A DNA stretch of 64,000 nt, taken from NCBI GenBank assembly GCA_963678705.1, contig OY783207.1, positions 7,688,001 through 7,752,000 of the forward strand. The letters run 5' to 3'. Position numbers and translations under genes: made by a program. Source of the DNA: Panorpa germanica (lineage: Eukaryota > Arthropoda > Insecta > Mecoptera > Panorpidae). The notes beneath the pieces were generated by a model. The model was given only the letters and a program-made list of their open reading frames with translations, was not told where the DNA came from and ran no database searches. Positions 15,425-27,608 of this stretch are shown in pieces (the stretch's first letter is position 1; each line of letters opens with the position of its first letter).

Positions 15425-15545
15425 TTTGTTTGATGACTAGTTTCAAAGATCTACTCAACACTTGCTTCTTCTGCGGTTTAGCAGTAGAATCACATTGTCA
15501 GATCTTGCAACTTGTCCTCCTCTGTTATCTTCGAAGATCTTCTTT
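15425..15545 (-). pseudogene. Coding-relic repeat family Z, copy 1
   Basis: It matches 24755-24835. On the minus strand both copies translate to a related peptide: GGQVARSDNVILLLNRRRSK here and DQAARPDTIILLLKRTR there. Conservation of the peptide in one frame suggests both derive from a coding segment of a mobile element or multicopy gene. The protein family is not recognised. Confidence 0.45.
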
Positions 15546-17353
15546 GGTATTGAGCAGCTACAGAATCCAATCCTTCTGGTGCTTATGTAGAGTCAAAACG
15601 ATGGAAATTATTATATCAAGATGTCTGTTTTCATTCGGTTTGGATTATTTTTAAGTTTGTTTTCTTGGTACTACCACAGAGTTGTATACTCAAAATATTT
15701 CCCATTAAGCCGTGCATTTTCTTAATTGAACATATGCAGTGTTAGAAACTGTCTCTACTATCATTCGAAACACGACCAAAGGTTGCTCATTATGAAAGAT
15801 TCTGATTACAATTCTTATAAAATAAACCTTATGTATATTTGTCATAAGATTCATAGGTTCGTCGTTTATCGCCTGTATATTATTAGACTTTGTTAAATGT
15901 TATTCAGAATAAACAAGTGTAATAAATTTGACGTTTTTTAAAATTAGAGTTTTCGTAAAAGCCTTGGAAATATAGTTAAACACTTATAGTTAATATTTTT
16001 AAAATATGTTAATAGTTATCAAGATTATAGCAAGTGTATAATTTTAGAAATGATTTAATGAATTTCGAAAGTTTCTCAATTCGAACTATTGAGCTGAGTT
16101 GGTGAATATTTTCCTGTGGACTGGGGTAACACCTTAAACACTTTGATGTTCCTATATGATGGCATACGAAGGGGGGAACTTGTCTGCTTCTCTTAAACAA
16201 ACATGAATCTCTTACGGAACAAGCGTCAAATAAAATCGCTCTTTCTATGGAGTACCCTTTTAGGAAACTTTATGTTATTTTATTTGTTTGTACCATTTAA
16301 ACGTATTTTGAATTAATTCTTTGGAAATATGTATAAATGTATGTATGTATATTGATGTAATACACGCATCTATTAAAAAAAGTATGTGATTTATAAATTT
16401 CCTAAACATTTAGGTTTAATAATATGATAGTTAAGTAATTATATAAATTTTATGTATAAACATTTTTAGCTAGCAGCCTGAAAAGCTAAAGCCTAAAAAA
16501 AATTTCTACGACAAAAATTTTACAAACAGTTGTATGTTATAATAAAAATCTTAGAAACTATATTTTAAAATTTATTTTCATTAGTAGAAGCTTTCGAATC
16601 TTAGAATATAGGTGTATAAATAATTTGAAATAGTAAATAACTGCCAAATGCTTTATTTTGGTTTTAAATAAAAAAAGAAAACCGGTAAATATTTTAGAGT
16701 CACTTTACCATCATATTGAAGATGCATAAGATAAAAGAGTTCATTTACAGTTCAGTTTCTCACAGTCTATGTATAAAATATCTATTTTATCGGCTACAAA
16801 TGAGGATAAAATTGGTGCGAACTATAATTGAAGTGCAATAGTGACAGAAACGTCACAAAACAGGACACTTCACCAACTTATTTACTGAAAACGCACAAAG
16901 TTCTTAACATATGTGTTATATAAACATATCTATAAGTATTCCAATTGTGAATGCCACTTTTCTTAAGGAGCAGGGGTTCATCTCACCCCTAGTGTCCCAC
17001 TGTGCTCTTCACAGTTCGAATAGGGTACACAAAACTGGTCGTAAAGGAGCATTTCGATTACTCTGGTAGATCGGTTGGGCGAAAACTGTTTGTACGTGAG
17101 ACGTCCGTAAAATGGCCAATCGTATTTGAATTCCAACTGCGCACAGACACGTTGCTCGCTGACAACAAAACTACAGAATATCTGAGAAGTTTGCTGCAGT
17201 TCCAAAAACAGTAACACTAACATAAATGACAAAATTTAAGTAGTATTCATAGTGTAGGTACATACAAACACACGTAAAAATCTTTATAAAAATTTTACAT
17301 AATATTTTTATATAAGAAGATATTTCTCGATAGACTTTACACATATATTATGG
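15546..17353. other. AT-rich stretch with one GC-richer patch
   Basis: Positions 16975-17215 are G+C- and CpG-richer and are open in both orientations (84 codons minus, 70 codons plus). Neither translation resembles a known protein. The remainder shows nothing. Confidence 0.4.
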
Positions 17354-17935
17354 ATTTTTTTTTACTGTATTCATGTGTTCAAGGAAAGATTGCAGTTTAA
17401 AAAGTATCTGTCTAATGACCAGTAGTGTGTATGTATTAAATTAATTATAATATTTAATTTAATTAGGTTCTGAGGCATCCTCCACTTCAGTCTAATAAAG
17501 GTAGTCTTGTCTTCCATTAGGTTGGTCTCTAATGTATTTGGATGATTCATAAATCTGTCTTTGTATTTCACTGTTCAAGTCCTAATTTCTTGTCTCACTG
17601 TAGGCATGGCAAGATCGTGGTACAGTCTTCCGTTTGTAATATACCACGGTGCATCTACAATCATGCGTAATGTTTTGATTGAAATCTTTGTAAGATCTCA
17701 ATGTTTGAGTTAGCTGATTTACCCCAAAGTTGTAACCCATAAAGCCATATTGGTTTAAATATGCATTTACATATTAATAATTTGGCTTCTATCAATAATT
17801 GGGAATTCTTGTTCATTAGCCAGTATAGTTTACGAAGGTGTATTGTTATTCTGATAGACGACTTAATTTTTTATAATTTGTGCATACAACGTTTGTTTGT
17901 ATATATAGATATTCAACTGCATCGCTGTAAAAAAG
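17354..17935 (-). mobile_element. Jockey-clade LINE, 5'-truncated copy
   Basis: Read on the minus strand, the translation runs through the end of the reverse transcriptase and its C-terminal region. NIYIYKQTLYAQIIK comes first, then HLRKLYWLMNKNSQ, LLICKCIFKPIWLYG, LQLWGKSANSNIEILQRFQS, YKDRFMNHPN, and TNLMEDKTTFIRLKWRMPQN. These are Jockey signatures, in particular KPIWxYGxQLWG and SNIEILQRFQSK. Several frame changes show that it is dead. An A-tail (T9 on the plus strand, 17355-17363) marks the 3' end, so the copy is about 580 bp of an element normally several kb long. No target-site duplication was found. Confidence 0.88.
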
Positions 17936-19487
17936 AGTACTTTGGGAGAAAATTTGTAATGATTTAAAACTCAAAGCAAAATGAAAAAATTCTTTAAAAT
18001 AAAATTTGTTAAAAGGAAATTCTAAACATGGCTGAATTCAGTGTTTGTATAAAACAAGTTTCAGAGCAGCGCCAGCAGAAGTTGCCAAAAGAAAAGATAC
18101 ACCATGTACGTGCTCTGATAGTGAGAAGGCTGATGCTGGATACTGGGTGCTGGAAGGAGTTTACCAAACTCCAATCCAAACATGAGATGAGAATCCTGGA
18201 GCAACTTCAACTCGTTGCAAGCACAAAAACGTAGTCCACGATTTCGAGTCTAACTAAAATATTATTGAGTTTAAGGAAAATTAAATGAAATGATTTAAGA
18301 TAGAAATTAATTAATCATGGCCATTTAAACTACCTGTTATCACTATGACACTATGTATTATATGGTGGTATAATAAAACAGTACATTCTTGACCAGTCAA
18401 GGTATAAATAAGTACGTCTCTCCGAGAATATACCATACTCTGTATAATCTAGAAGTATTGTTAATGACTCAATGTAAGCAATGATAAAAACAAAATTCTG
18501 TAATAACTTAGGCTAAATTTCCTAATCTTGTCCTCTACAATGCATTATTTTATTTTCAAATCTGTAGAACTGTTGTTAGATATGTACGTTAAAACGATGT
18601 TTGTTGATAACTTTTTTTTATTTTTGATACATCTTAAGTATACTGTACTTAGCGGGGAATAAAATTAGGGGAATAAAAGATAAGTTTTGAATAAAATGTT
18701 TTACATGACACGATTCCAAAACTGACAAAGTTTTGACTAACTTAAAAAAAAGCAATTTATTTGTTACTTTTTAATATTCCTCGTCTATTAACTTTTGCTA
18801 GTTTATGAAAGCACATCAAAGTGTGAGTATCCACGGGAGCACGCGCAAAGTTTTATTTACCAAGTAACTCTATTCATTTATCATTTCATAAAATCCACAG
18901 ATCATAATTATATATATACATAATTTAAAAGAGTCCCAGAATTAAATTAAAGTTCAGAAATAATCAAGAGAACTGTTTTAAATTAAATATACTAATTTAA
19001 TATTTAAAGAAATTGTATTTATTTGTTCGTAACCAATTTTTTTTGTTATTATTAAGTTTATACTTCGACTTTTATCAAATATTATACAGCATTTACATCC
19101 TTAATTTTTAGCAATGTATACCTTTATATTATTAATTGAATACTCTTTGTTATAGGTATTATGTATCAACCTCCTTTGTTTATAATAATTAAAAGCAATA
19201 TCAACAAAATTCATACAAAAAGAAATTATTTATTGAAAAAATACATTTACTGCCAATGGCGGTATTTTTAAGGCTCTGTCTGACGTTTACTTTTTTCAAA
19301 TTATAAAACAATAAACGTTACCTCAGAATTAAACCAATTAGTTAATAATATTATTGTAAGATGGCAGCAAGTTATAAAATGAAAATATTGGATAGTAAGG
19401 ATCAACACTGGATGTCTTAAATCGTAAGATAGTATTAGAGAATGATATAAATGAGATTGCATTTTATTGTATCTTATATAAACGGTA
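17936..19487. other. AT-rich non-coding stretch
   Basis: A 68-codon ORF at 18028-18234 is Gln/Lys/Glu-rich and could be a chance ORF or a coding relic. No motif identifies it. Nothing else is recognised. Confidence 0.4.
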
Positions 19488-19550
19488 CAGTGACCTAGAG
19501 CTTAGCGCTAGGGTTCGATTCCCTGAGTGGGGTAGCCTACATATATGACC
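19488..19550 (+). repeat. tRNA-derived (SINE-like) segment
   Basis: It contains a good RNA polymerase III B-box, GGTTCGATTCC, inside a T-arm-like hairpin (AGGG-TTCGATT-CCCT). This is preceded by GTGACCTAGAGCTTAGCGCTA, which is reminiscent of a tRNA body. No acceptor stem or plausible anticodon arm closes, so it is not a functional tRNA. A decayed tRNA-derived SINE head is the best reading. Confidence 0.45.
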
Positions 19551-22390
19551 ACATAAGAGATAATCCATTAATTACGTTAGATGCGTAAGAATAGAAAGAC
19601 AGTCTGCAAAGTGTAGTGAGATTCTATTTACAACACTTACAAAAATTTTGGGAACAATATTTAAAAAAATTAATTGTTCTTCTTATTGATGGAAACATTG
19701 AAATAAATTTATCTTAACACAAATAGGTTATAATTGAGAAAAATGGCAAGTATTGACGTTTACTCTCACGTAGCAACATACGTTAATAACATCAAAAACT
19801 GAAAAAACTAGGACGAATCAGATAGATTAGACATTTAAAACGGATTGTTGCTGATCTGAAGTAAGATAGAGTGTATCTATTTAGTATTTTATAGAAGCTC
19901 CATAAGCATATAAATGGTTTGCTGCTCTGTGCATTTAAGCATTAAACATCGTTGACATTATAAAAATAGGAGAATTCAATATTGTTACATAACACCTTCA
20001 CTCACACATACATTTACTTCTAGATCTAAATATAATATAACATTTAAATAGGAACGTAACAAAATAATAATCTTCAAGAAATAAGACAAAAACTTTATCT
20101 AAAATATATCTGCAAAATGAAAGTATGTTCTTGTAAACGGTGAAGTTGAAGGCGATGATAATCATAGTGATTGATAGTCGTCTGGCCTATTACTCATCCC
20201 TAGAATAATTTGACCCTAATGGCGTCGTAGTCTACTAACATGTGTGAGCACACCACATATTGTTTCTTATAGTACGCCATATGGATATGTACGTAGATAT
20301 CTTGGAAAAGATACATAATACAAAACTTCAAATCTCCAATGAATTGGTACTTTAAGAAGATGAGGAGACGACTAGGATTATCACGTGGAACGTCTGGATA
20401 CTAGATCATTCAGTAAACAGTAATTTTATTAAAATGTTATGATGTCTAAACTGATATATTTATATTTTATAAACCTAATAATTTGTCACCTTTACAAAGA
20501 TCTTCTTAAAGGTCTTTACGCACATATCAGTGCTGACACGTGGCGATCAGTGCTGTGTCGTTTTTAACCTGGGGAAATACTGACATCACTTGACGGCTCT
20601 GATATGAATAGCTTCTTACAAAATATATGGAACAATGTCATTTTTCACTGACACTGATGGTCATGTCCCAGTAAACATTAGGTGGAAGTTCTAGACACTC
20701 GTATATTCAATTCTAACGTTTTACAAGTTGGAGCAATACACAGAAAATCCATTTTAGTTCAAATTGATCCCTACCTGTCACAGGAGTCGCTTTTATTCTA
20801 CAGTGAGCAGACGTTGCGCCGTCTGTAGCTCATAAAACAGACATTCCCTATGAACGACTGAATAGAAAACAAACGCGTTCATGACAAAAAACATATGAAA
20901 AGTAATAGAAATGAAATAGAATTTACTCCAAAATATTTACTCGGGTATCGGGACTGATATGTGCGTACAGACCTTTATACTCTCACTTTCAGTAGTTGAT
21001 ATTTCACAGTACCGACTAACAGTAATAATATAATAGAGATAACTTGGGAAATTGTCAAACAATCCACATACCACTAATTTAAAAACTATAAAAAATTGAT
21101 TCATATCATAATTGATCAATTATCATTTCACATATATATTTTCATTCAACTATATTTAGATGCAAAAATGATAAAACATATTTAATAGTACAACTACTAG
21201 CTGTATATTAGATATCACTCACTGTATAATGTGATGTACATGTACTGACAGAAAATCAATTTATCTCTGACTTTAAAAGGTTTGAACAATTTAATTTGAA
21301 TACAAATCCATGATACTCAATCATTTATGATCGACGCATCATTTATATTTATCTTGTATTATATTTTAGCAAATTTACAATACGTAATCATATGTGTGTT
21401 GACAAAACACCCGCACATCACATTTTTGGGTGGTGCAGGGTGCGCAGGGAGAAGGGAGCGTACGCAATATTATGTACATATATAATATTTCACGAAGATT
21501 GTTGTGTAGACATCACTAATAAGTACGTTTCGAAATATAAAAATATCCTTGCTAAAAGTTGTGCTAAGTATACTAAAAGTCATGTAACTTTATACCCTTT
21601 AAGAATATTGCAGTTATTTCTAACTAAGCTTGTAACAAAGTACGTATTCATTATTCAAGTGGTATAAAAGAATAAGATGAATAACACTTACATGAAACGT
21701 TATCCTATAAACTGCCAACATATTATGAAAAAAAGTATACGCCACAAAAAAAACCGTTCTCGATAAGCATTAAAAAGTAAACTGATTTTGAATTTTACAT
21801 TACACAAATTTGTGAAAGTTTAATTTACTAATTGACATTACTCAGAGCGTTCTGTAGTCTTCAGCCTTGACGTCATTATTTTTAATAGAGAGTAGAGTGT
21901 AGAGTGGTAGCCCATTCACCAGATAGCCTGAATTGTGTCGGTAATCGATCAATCCTTGCCGTCACATTATCGACAAGTTATTTCAGCAGGACCCAACCAA
22001 CGATGGGGTTTGTACTCCTACACATATAAGGACACTAATACGTGTGTTTAAATATTGAAAGATTCTAATTGATTTTAAGTTCTCAATCAAACATTGAGGG
22101 CTGACGGTGATTGAGTTGATGCTGATGAGTGTTGTCGGTAATACAGAGAGCTGTTTAGATGATGACATGATGTGTGTACTGATTTGTATAGGCTAGTGCA
22201 TACCACGGAAATGTCAAATATGTACATCAGATAACTGAGAGGATCTCATCTATCTCGGCAAATAATTCTGACAGGAATAATGAATTAATTACACATACTA
22301 ATTAGTGCATAACACTATGTGCTCCTGAAGCATGCCTTAATGCAATTTTTTTATTTGTTCTCAGAGATATACCGTTTCTAAAAATAATAT
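19551..22390. other. AT-rich non-coding stretch
   Basis: The 91-codon ORF at 21392-21667 has no recognisable domain. No repeat, RNA or gene can be supported. Confidence 0.45.
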
Positions 22391-22604
22391 ATATTTTTCA
22401 CTTCAATACATGATTTATAGTTTATAAATACGAGTATATGTATTTAAAATACAGAGATTAAATAAGTTTTATTGATAAAGTCAATAAGATTTTTTTAGAC
22501 TTTCTTTGCTTTTAAATATCTGCTTATAGTCTTCAGGCATATTACAGTTTTGTCTGTGCGATGAGTACTTGGAGCACTGAAGAATAATATACTTTACCAC
22601 TAAC
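22391..22604 (+). repeat. Interspersed repeat family X, copy 2
   Basis: It shares ATGATTTATA..TATAAATACGAGTAT, ATTTAAAATACAGAGATTAAAT, TTGATAAAGTCAATAAG, GAGTACTTGGAG and GAAGAATAATATACTTTA with copies 1 and 3. About 65-75 bases near 22500-22565 are absent from the other two copies, either a later insertion here or a deletion in a common ancestor of the others. Confidence 0.7.
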
Positions 22605-22699
22605 TTGTTTTATTTTTTATTCCTATTTATGCATCTCTTCTTCTTCTTACCCCATCATTCTTTAATCCTAGTTTAAATTATTTCAATATAGTATTGGTA

Positions 22700-22910
22700 T
22701 CTAACTTCGTCATTGACTAGAAATTTTAGACTTCCAAATTTTTTGACTTGTATTCTATCCTGAAATTTCCCTCGCGCTTTGAAATAGTCTGAGTATTCTT
22801 TTATCATGTGTATTAATGTTTCTTTTCCCTACACCTGCTCCTGCACCTGTTGTTACTTTTACTCTAAGTTTTGCTAATTTGTCATTTATAGACTCATGGC
22901 CACTTACCAA
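22700..22910 (-). mobile_element. Possible LINE ORF2 C-terminal remnant
   Basis: On the minus strand one frame gives ETLIHMIKEYSDYFKARGKF. This resembles the 'EThxHhhxEC..Y..aR' region after LINE reverse transcriptases, with the expected Cys replaced. A second frame upstream gives VSGHESINDKLAKLRVKV, which could be the (T)GH..L segment. The match is weak and frame-broken. An unrelated AT-rich coincidence is possible. Confidence 0.35.
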
Positions 22911-23250
22911 AAAAGATGATTGAGGTAAAATATTTAAGACATTTTATTAGGGATTGTAAGTTATTAATCAAATTTATGTGTTGCTTCTGTAATTAAAGAC
23001 TTTCATTTTAGTAATTTACATACAAATTATGGTAATTACACTGTTTAACATAAATCATACTATCTTACCTGAAATCAAAGAAACGACATTTAAAGTTTTA
23101 TATTTATATTGTGAATCCCTTTTTATCGTAATTTTAAAATAATTTAACTTTATCCAAATATCAACTTGGCCGTTATTGCTTACAACGTTATCCACGGAGT
23201 CCATGAGTATATGGCCACTGTTCCATCGAAAGACGAGCTTTGAACCAACT
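22911..23250. other. Non-coding stretch ending in an interrupted repeat
   Basis: It is mostly AT-rich with nothing recognised. The last part, from about 23216, is the left half of the short repeat also present at 789-845. Confidence 0.5.
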
Positions 23251-23379
23251 TATTTTGTTGGTATCGGACTAACTAGTTACTCGTTGCACTACACACACTA
23301 CAATGAAAGTAGCTATAACTAACATATACCGTTGAGCTCATCTGACCAGAATGCAGTTGTAATATCTCTGGTCAGTGTT
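23251..23379. mobile_element. 129-bp insertion flanked by 7-bp duplication
   Basis: The flanking repeat (23216-23250 plus 23387-23409) is continuous in its paralogue at 789-845. Here it is split, and ACCAACT appears on both sides (23244-23250 and 23380-23386). That is the signature of an inserted element with a target-site duplication. The insert has no evident terminal inverted repeats and no A-tail. It has an internal inverted pair (CTGACCAGA ... TCTCTGGTCAG). The family is unknown. Confidence 0.6.
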
Positions 23380-23386
23380 ACCAACT

Positions 23387-24216
23387 AAAGAAATATAATT
23401 TCTTTACACATATACCATTAACGGAAAGAATATTTAATCGAATATCTATCCGGTATGATCCGGTTTTCAAATACAATACTTCTTACTTTCTATTTATTTT
23501 GAACATTGTGATACAGAAACCCTCTTCAAGTCCCTCCCTGTGTTTTGCAATAGGATCTACCCATGTATTGAATAGAACATATTGAAAACAAATTGTTATA
23601 TACCTACCCATAAACGATAGCGGTTACTGAGTCCGGGTACGCGGATGGGCAGGTAGCATCGACTGCGAGGATCCTTGTTCCCCACAAACCAAAGTATTTA
23701 ATAATGAACAATCTGCGAGCATCCCTTCTGTACCCAACATGTTAACCGCGAGTGGTCTTGTCAATACGTCATACGGAATGATAAGCTTTTATAACGGCAT
23801 TAAATAAACATGGTATCAAACCGGTTCTAACCGGTTACCGGTAAACCAAATGTCAGTTACACAGCTTCAGTTTTTAATGGAAAACAAATAAGCATACCAA
23901 AATATTTTTTGAATTATGTAATACCCTAACATTATAGAAATACGAATAAAAATAACATTGTTCCTATTATAATTTGAATGGTATTATAATAATACGATAC
24001 AAAATAAATTTACCAGTATTGAAACGATATACCTTGTCAGTTATTTTTAATTAACTTCGCTTGTATCTCACAGATATGGTCATAATCAAAATGATTTAAA
24101 TATTTCGCTACACAGTGTAGCGTTTAAAGTAATCTTATAAAAATTCATTTGAGTTTATCAAGAAATATGTTAAGTAACTAGCTTTCTAGCTTTCACTTCT
24201 TTACAATTGCCTGTAT
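23387..24216. other. Non-coding stretch
   Basis: Positions 23620-23770 are G+C-richer without an ORF. A cluster of CCGGTT words (AACCGGTTCTAACCGGTTAC) sits at about 23818-23840. No gene or known repeat was recognised. Confidence 0.45.
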
Positions 24217-24440
24217 GAAAGGACCCAAAATGACCTTAGAATTAGCTTGTACCTATCTTGTATGTCAGAAACTTTCATTGCGATATAAGTGACTAAATGA
24301 AAGGCACAAATGAACCTCGGAATTAGTTTGTAACATGTCTGAAATTTGCATTGTTTATATATTTGTTTATATGGAAAGTTTATATATAAAAGAACCTTTG
24401 GAATTAGCTAATAGCAACCTAATAAGCTTGAAACTTGTAT
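24217..24440 (+). repeat. Diverged tandem repeat, three units of 75-82 bp
   Basis: Units start near 24217, 24298 and 24372. Each carries, in order, ATG(A/G)AAG, AA(T)GA(A)CCT..GGAATTAG, a GT/CT-rich middle and GAAA(C)TT..CATTG/TATTG. Units have diverged considerably, so this is an old minisatellite with no coding frame. Confidence 0.6.
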
Positions 24441-24754
24441 TGTAAGACAATTTTCTTCCTGGACATGAAAGAAACTAGAGTTAATGTCAAGCTGGTGTAT
24501 TTTTGAGTACTATTGCTTGATAAACCCTCTCATTTGTTTCGTTTAAATCATATTGAATAACTAATAAACTTAAGGTGCTGTTATTCTTTTTAATAAAAGA
24601 AATACAATTTTATTATATTTTAATTTTTTCGTTATATTTACAAGAATAAAGCACTTAAGAGAGGAATATTACACTAAGCTGTGGCTTATCTAGTAATTTT
24701 TATATATTTAAATAATTTTGTTTAGTTCTAATCCAATAAATTGTTCCAGAACAC
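24441..24754. other. AT-rich non-coding stretch
   Basis: Nothing recognised. Confidence 0.5.
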
Positions 24755-24840
24755 TATTTTAACACTTCTTGTGCGTTTTAGCAGCAGAATAATAGTGTCA
24801 GGTCTTGCGGCTTGATCCACTTCAATCTAGTATCTTCGCA
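24755..24840 (-). pseudogene. Coding-relic repeat family Z, copy 2
   Basis: It pairs with 15425-15545. The minus strand reads EVDQAARPDTIILLLKRTR, related to the peptide of copy 1. The nucleotide match includes TTTAGCAG(T/C)AGAAT and TGTCAG(A/G)TCTTGC. The source protein is not recognised. Confidence 0.45.
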
Positions 24841-25824
24841 ATTTCTAATTTGTTTAAGAATTTTGTATGTAAAGACTCGTATATTCACAAACGTGTATAG
24901 TATTTAATTATAATATACTTGAAGATTGCATTAAAAACTATATAACATTCTTATTTCAAGGTTGGTTAATTCCTTAATACAACATACTAAAATATGTAAA
25001 AGAAATGAACATAATTTTAAAAGTATACTACAAAACTATATATAATAAAGTAAAATGTAATTTATAATTCTATCTAATACTTCACCAAGTAGCCACCACT
25101 CATCAGTGCCATTTAATTTTAATTACTGCAGATATTTAATGGCGCAGAACAATAAATTACGCCTTACATGTAGAAAACACGACCGATCGCGATCGCGATG
25201 CTATGCAATGGTTGAAGTAATCGCTATAAAGAATTAAGTCTCATGTGTACAACTGCACATTGTACAAGTATTTGCCGTTACGTTCTATCAGAGCATAAGT
25301 CATACAAAATGCACGCCTTTTTATTTTTTCTTGTAATACTCATCAATTTTAAAAATGCAATTAAGTTAAACGATTTCATAGAATATATTTCAGAAGAAAT
25401 TAATTTCTAAAAAGCAATTTCATAATTACACTGTGATGGAAAGTTTTAAACTAAAAAACATAGGAGTAGTAATTCAGAATCGGTGAGTCGTATTTAGGAG
25501 TGTGGCAAATGCATTAAATTAATTATAAACAGGAATATTTTCCTAGAGAAAACTCTAATTTAGTTTTGAGATGTCCAATGTCAAAGTTCTAAGCTGACTT
25601 GAGGATTGATAGGCTTGCTGTAGTCAGTGATGATCTCAACAAGAAAACACTAGGTATAATCCTGAAGAAACGAAAAGGATGTTAGAGCAAAGACGAAACA
25701 GAAACTAATAAAATTTATATGAATTAAATAGTATTAGTTAAATATGTAAATGCGTGATGTGTGTTTCATAATACATTATTCCACGAATGGTATGTCTTTG
25801 TGGGTTCATGTTTTAACCAATAGA
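24841..25824. other. AT-rich non-coding stretch
   Basis: A self-complementary run of CGATCG/CGCGAT units (25184-25199) stands out as CpG-rich in AT-rich surroundings. Otherwise nothing is recognised. Confidence 0.45.
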
Positions 25825-26190
25825 TGTAGTTATCCCGCCCGGAAGCTGACAATTATATTAGGTTACTGGAGCGAGGCGGAACTCCTCTAGTAGGCCGTGA
25901 GTTCACTTCACGAGGCGTTTCGTTTAGCATAAATTAAATATAATTGTCCTCGTGCTCGTAAATATCGACGGTCGTTAGGTTAAAATAACGACGACTACGA
26001 CGACAACGACGGGAATGAGGGTCGCTGTAATGTCAACCAAAACCGTTACCAACCACCAACGCCACAGTCACTCAGCAATAAATTCAGTTGTAAAATATAA
26101 TCCTTCGACATGTTTGACTTATGTGTTGGACACTCTAGACTTGCAATTGTCTTGTGTACCCATCTGCAATGTCAATCGTTTATGAACCAA
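25825..26190. other. CpG-dense patch with a 56-codon ORF
   Basis: Roughly 20 CpG dinucleotides fall in about 200 bases (25835-26035), including a run of ACGACGACTACGACGACAAC, against very few in flanking DNA. Immediately downstream a small plus-strand ORF runs from the ATG at 26015 to the TGA at 26183 (MRVAVMSTKTVTNHQRHS...). It has no recognised domain and no clear initiation context. A promoter or 5' exon of an unseen gene is one explanation. An unmethylated or young repeat is another. I cannot decide between them. Confidence 0.3.
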
Positions 26191-26566
26191 TTGGTCAGAC
26201 TTCCTAATGGTGAATGAAATAAACTTGTGTTGTTTGAGAAAGTTAAGCGGTCATTAGTAGCATTGACCGCATCGCATTTATCGTTCAAAAACAGAGGAAA
26301 GAAGCGAGAGTAGTATCTGTACATTTATTCGTATAAATCTATGACTGGCTGTCATCGTCATCGTCATCGTCATACTTGCTTCAAAAAGTACTTGACGTCA
26401 GATAGCCGTTAGAGCTGCTGTCTCAGGATACCTGATGCGATCTTGCATACATTTGCCACTACCCCCTTTCATTATCTTCCATATTTGAGCGATAATTGCT
26501 TTTTTGTTTTGAGGTGCATAGCAGAGATTTATTTCATTTCAAGATTGCTGCATTTTTACCAATATA
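26191..26566. other. Non-coding stretch
   Basis: It includes a short (CATCGT)n tract near 26353-26373. Nothing else is recognised. Confidence 0.5.
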
Positions 26567-26765
26567 TGAGGTGTGACTATAAAGTAACGAACCATAAAAA
26601 TTTTAATTTTAAATTTATACATATGTAATTAATAACCCCTTTAATACACTCCTTTTCTATCCCTATACCGCTCTATGTGAATTTTCCATTGTTCAAAACG
26701 CGTGCAGCTTTTCTATACAAACGGTCTTCTTTACGACTTTTTTTGAGTTCAGATGTAACCTTGAG
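26567..26765 (-). mobile_element. Probable mariner-type element end
   Basis: The left edge GAGGTGTGACTATAAAGTAACGA resembles the terminal inverted repeat of a mariner subgroup whose ends read GGTGTG..TATAAAGTAACGA (recalled from memory). It is preceded by TA. The minus strand behind it contains RLYRKAARVLNNGKFT, interrupted by stops. This could be a decayed transposase C-terminus, but no DDxD signature is visible. No opposite inverted repeat was found within the next kilobase, so it would be one end only. Confidence 0.4.
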
Positions 26766-27608
26766 GAACAGACAAAGGTGCAAACCTTCGAATTGAATTT
26801 TGGATTATTTCAATATTTATCGTTTTATTTTGGGAAAGTAATCAACATTGTACGGACCAATTAAGGACAAAATACTCATTATTACCAGTTCTTTTAACGC
26901 AAAATACTTCCAACAAATATTGTATTACAAAATGAAAACAAAACAAGTATAACCTTGTGTATTCTACTATCTGAAACAAAAACATTTAAATCTAAACGCA
27001 TTATAACGAGTTTTAATCCTCTAAACATAAGTCATACGTGTAATATTAAGCACAACTAATCAAAGCCCCAACTAACAATTAAAATCCTCGAAACACCCAG
27101 AAACCAGTTCTCTGGAATAATGATTATTATATGACCAAAAACAGGGTTAAAGTTGGTGGGCATGGGGGTGAAACGGGTTAATATTCTACAACTGTACAGC
27201 TCCTGTATAACCCCTAATTATAAAACACAATACACAATGTCAAATACCCCGTTAGGAGTGAGAGAATGGGGGTAAATGGAAGCTGGAGACTGAAGAGGAG
27301 CATTTATCATAATTTTAATTACTCCAACATGTCCTTATAATGAATTTCTCTTGAAATATCACAAAACAAAGATAAAGAGTGGTGTCCTCGTGGCATCTCT
27401 CAATCTACAACCCTCTGACATTGCGTGGTGTGTTTTTGAATGGCGAGATTCTGTTGAAATTAATTTTATATCATCTATTTTAATTTATAAAAAAATGTTG
27501 TAAATGTTATTATCGAAACCATTTTAAATCAAGATATAAGAATAAGAAGGAGAGACTCATGATACGTCATACAGATCTTACTTATTCAAAATAGAACCAC
27601 AATGTAAC
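26766..27608. other. AT-rich non-coding stretch
   Basis: Nothing recognised apart from a G-rich run near 27150-27180. Confidence 0.5.

Noticed and set aside
17761-17967. 68-codon plus-strand ORF
   Set aside because: Antisense to the Jockey reverse-transcriptase fragment, which explains the sequence better.
18028-18234. 68-codon Gln/Lys/Glu-rich ORF
   Set aside because: No known motif and no second copy seen, so it cannot be separated from chance.
25184-25199. CGATCGCGATCGCGAT palindromic run
   Set aside because: Striking but only 16 bases, not repeated elsewhere, and no function can be argued.
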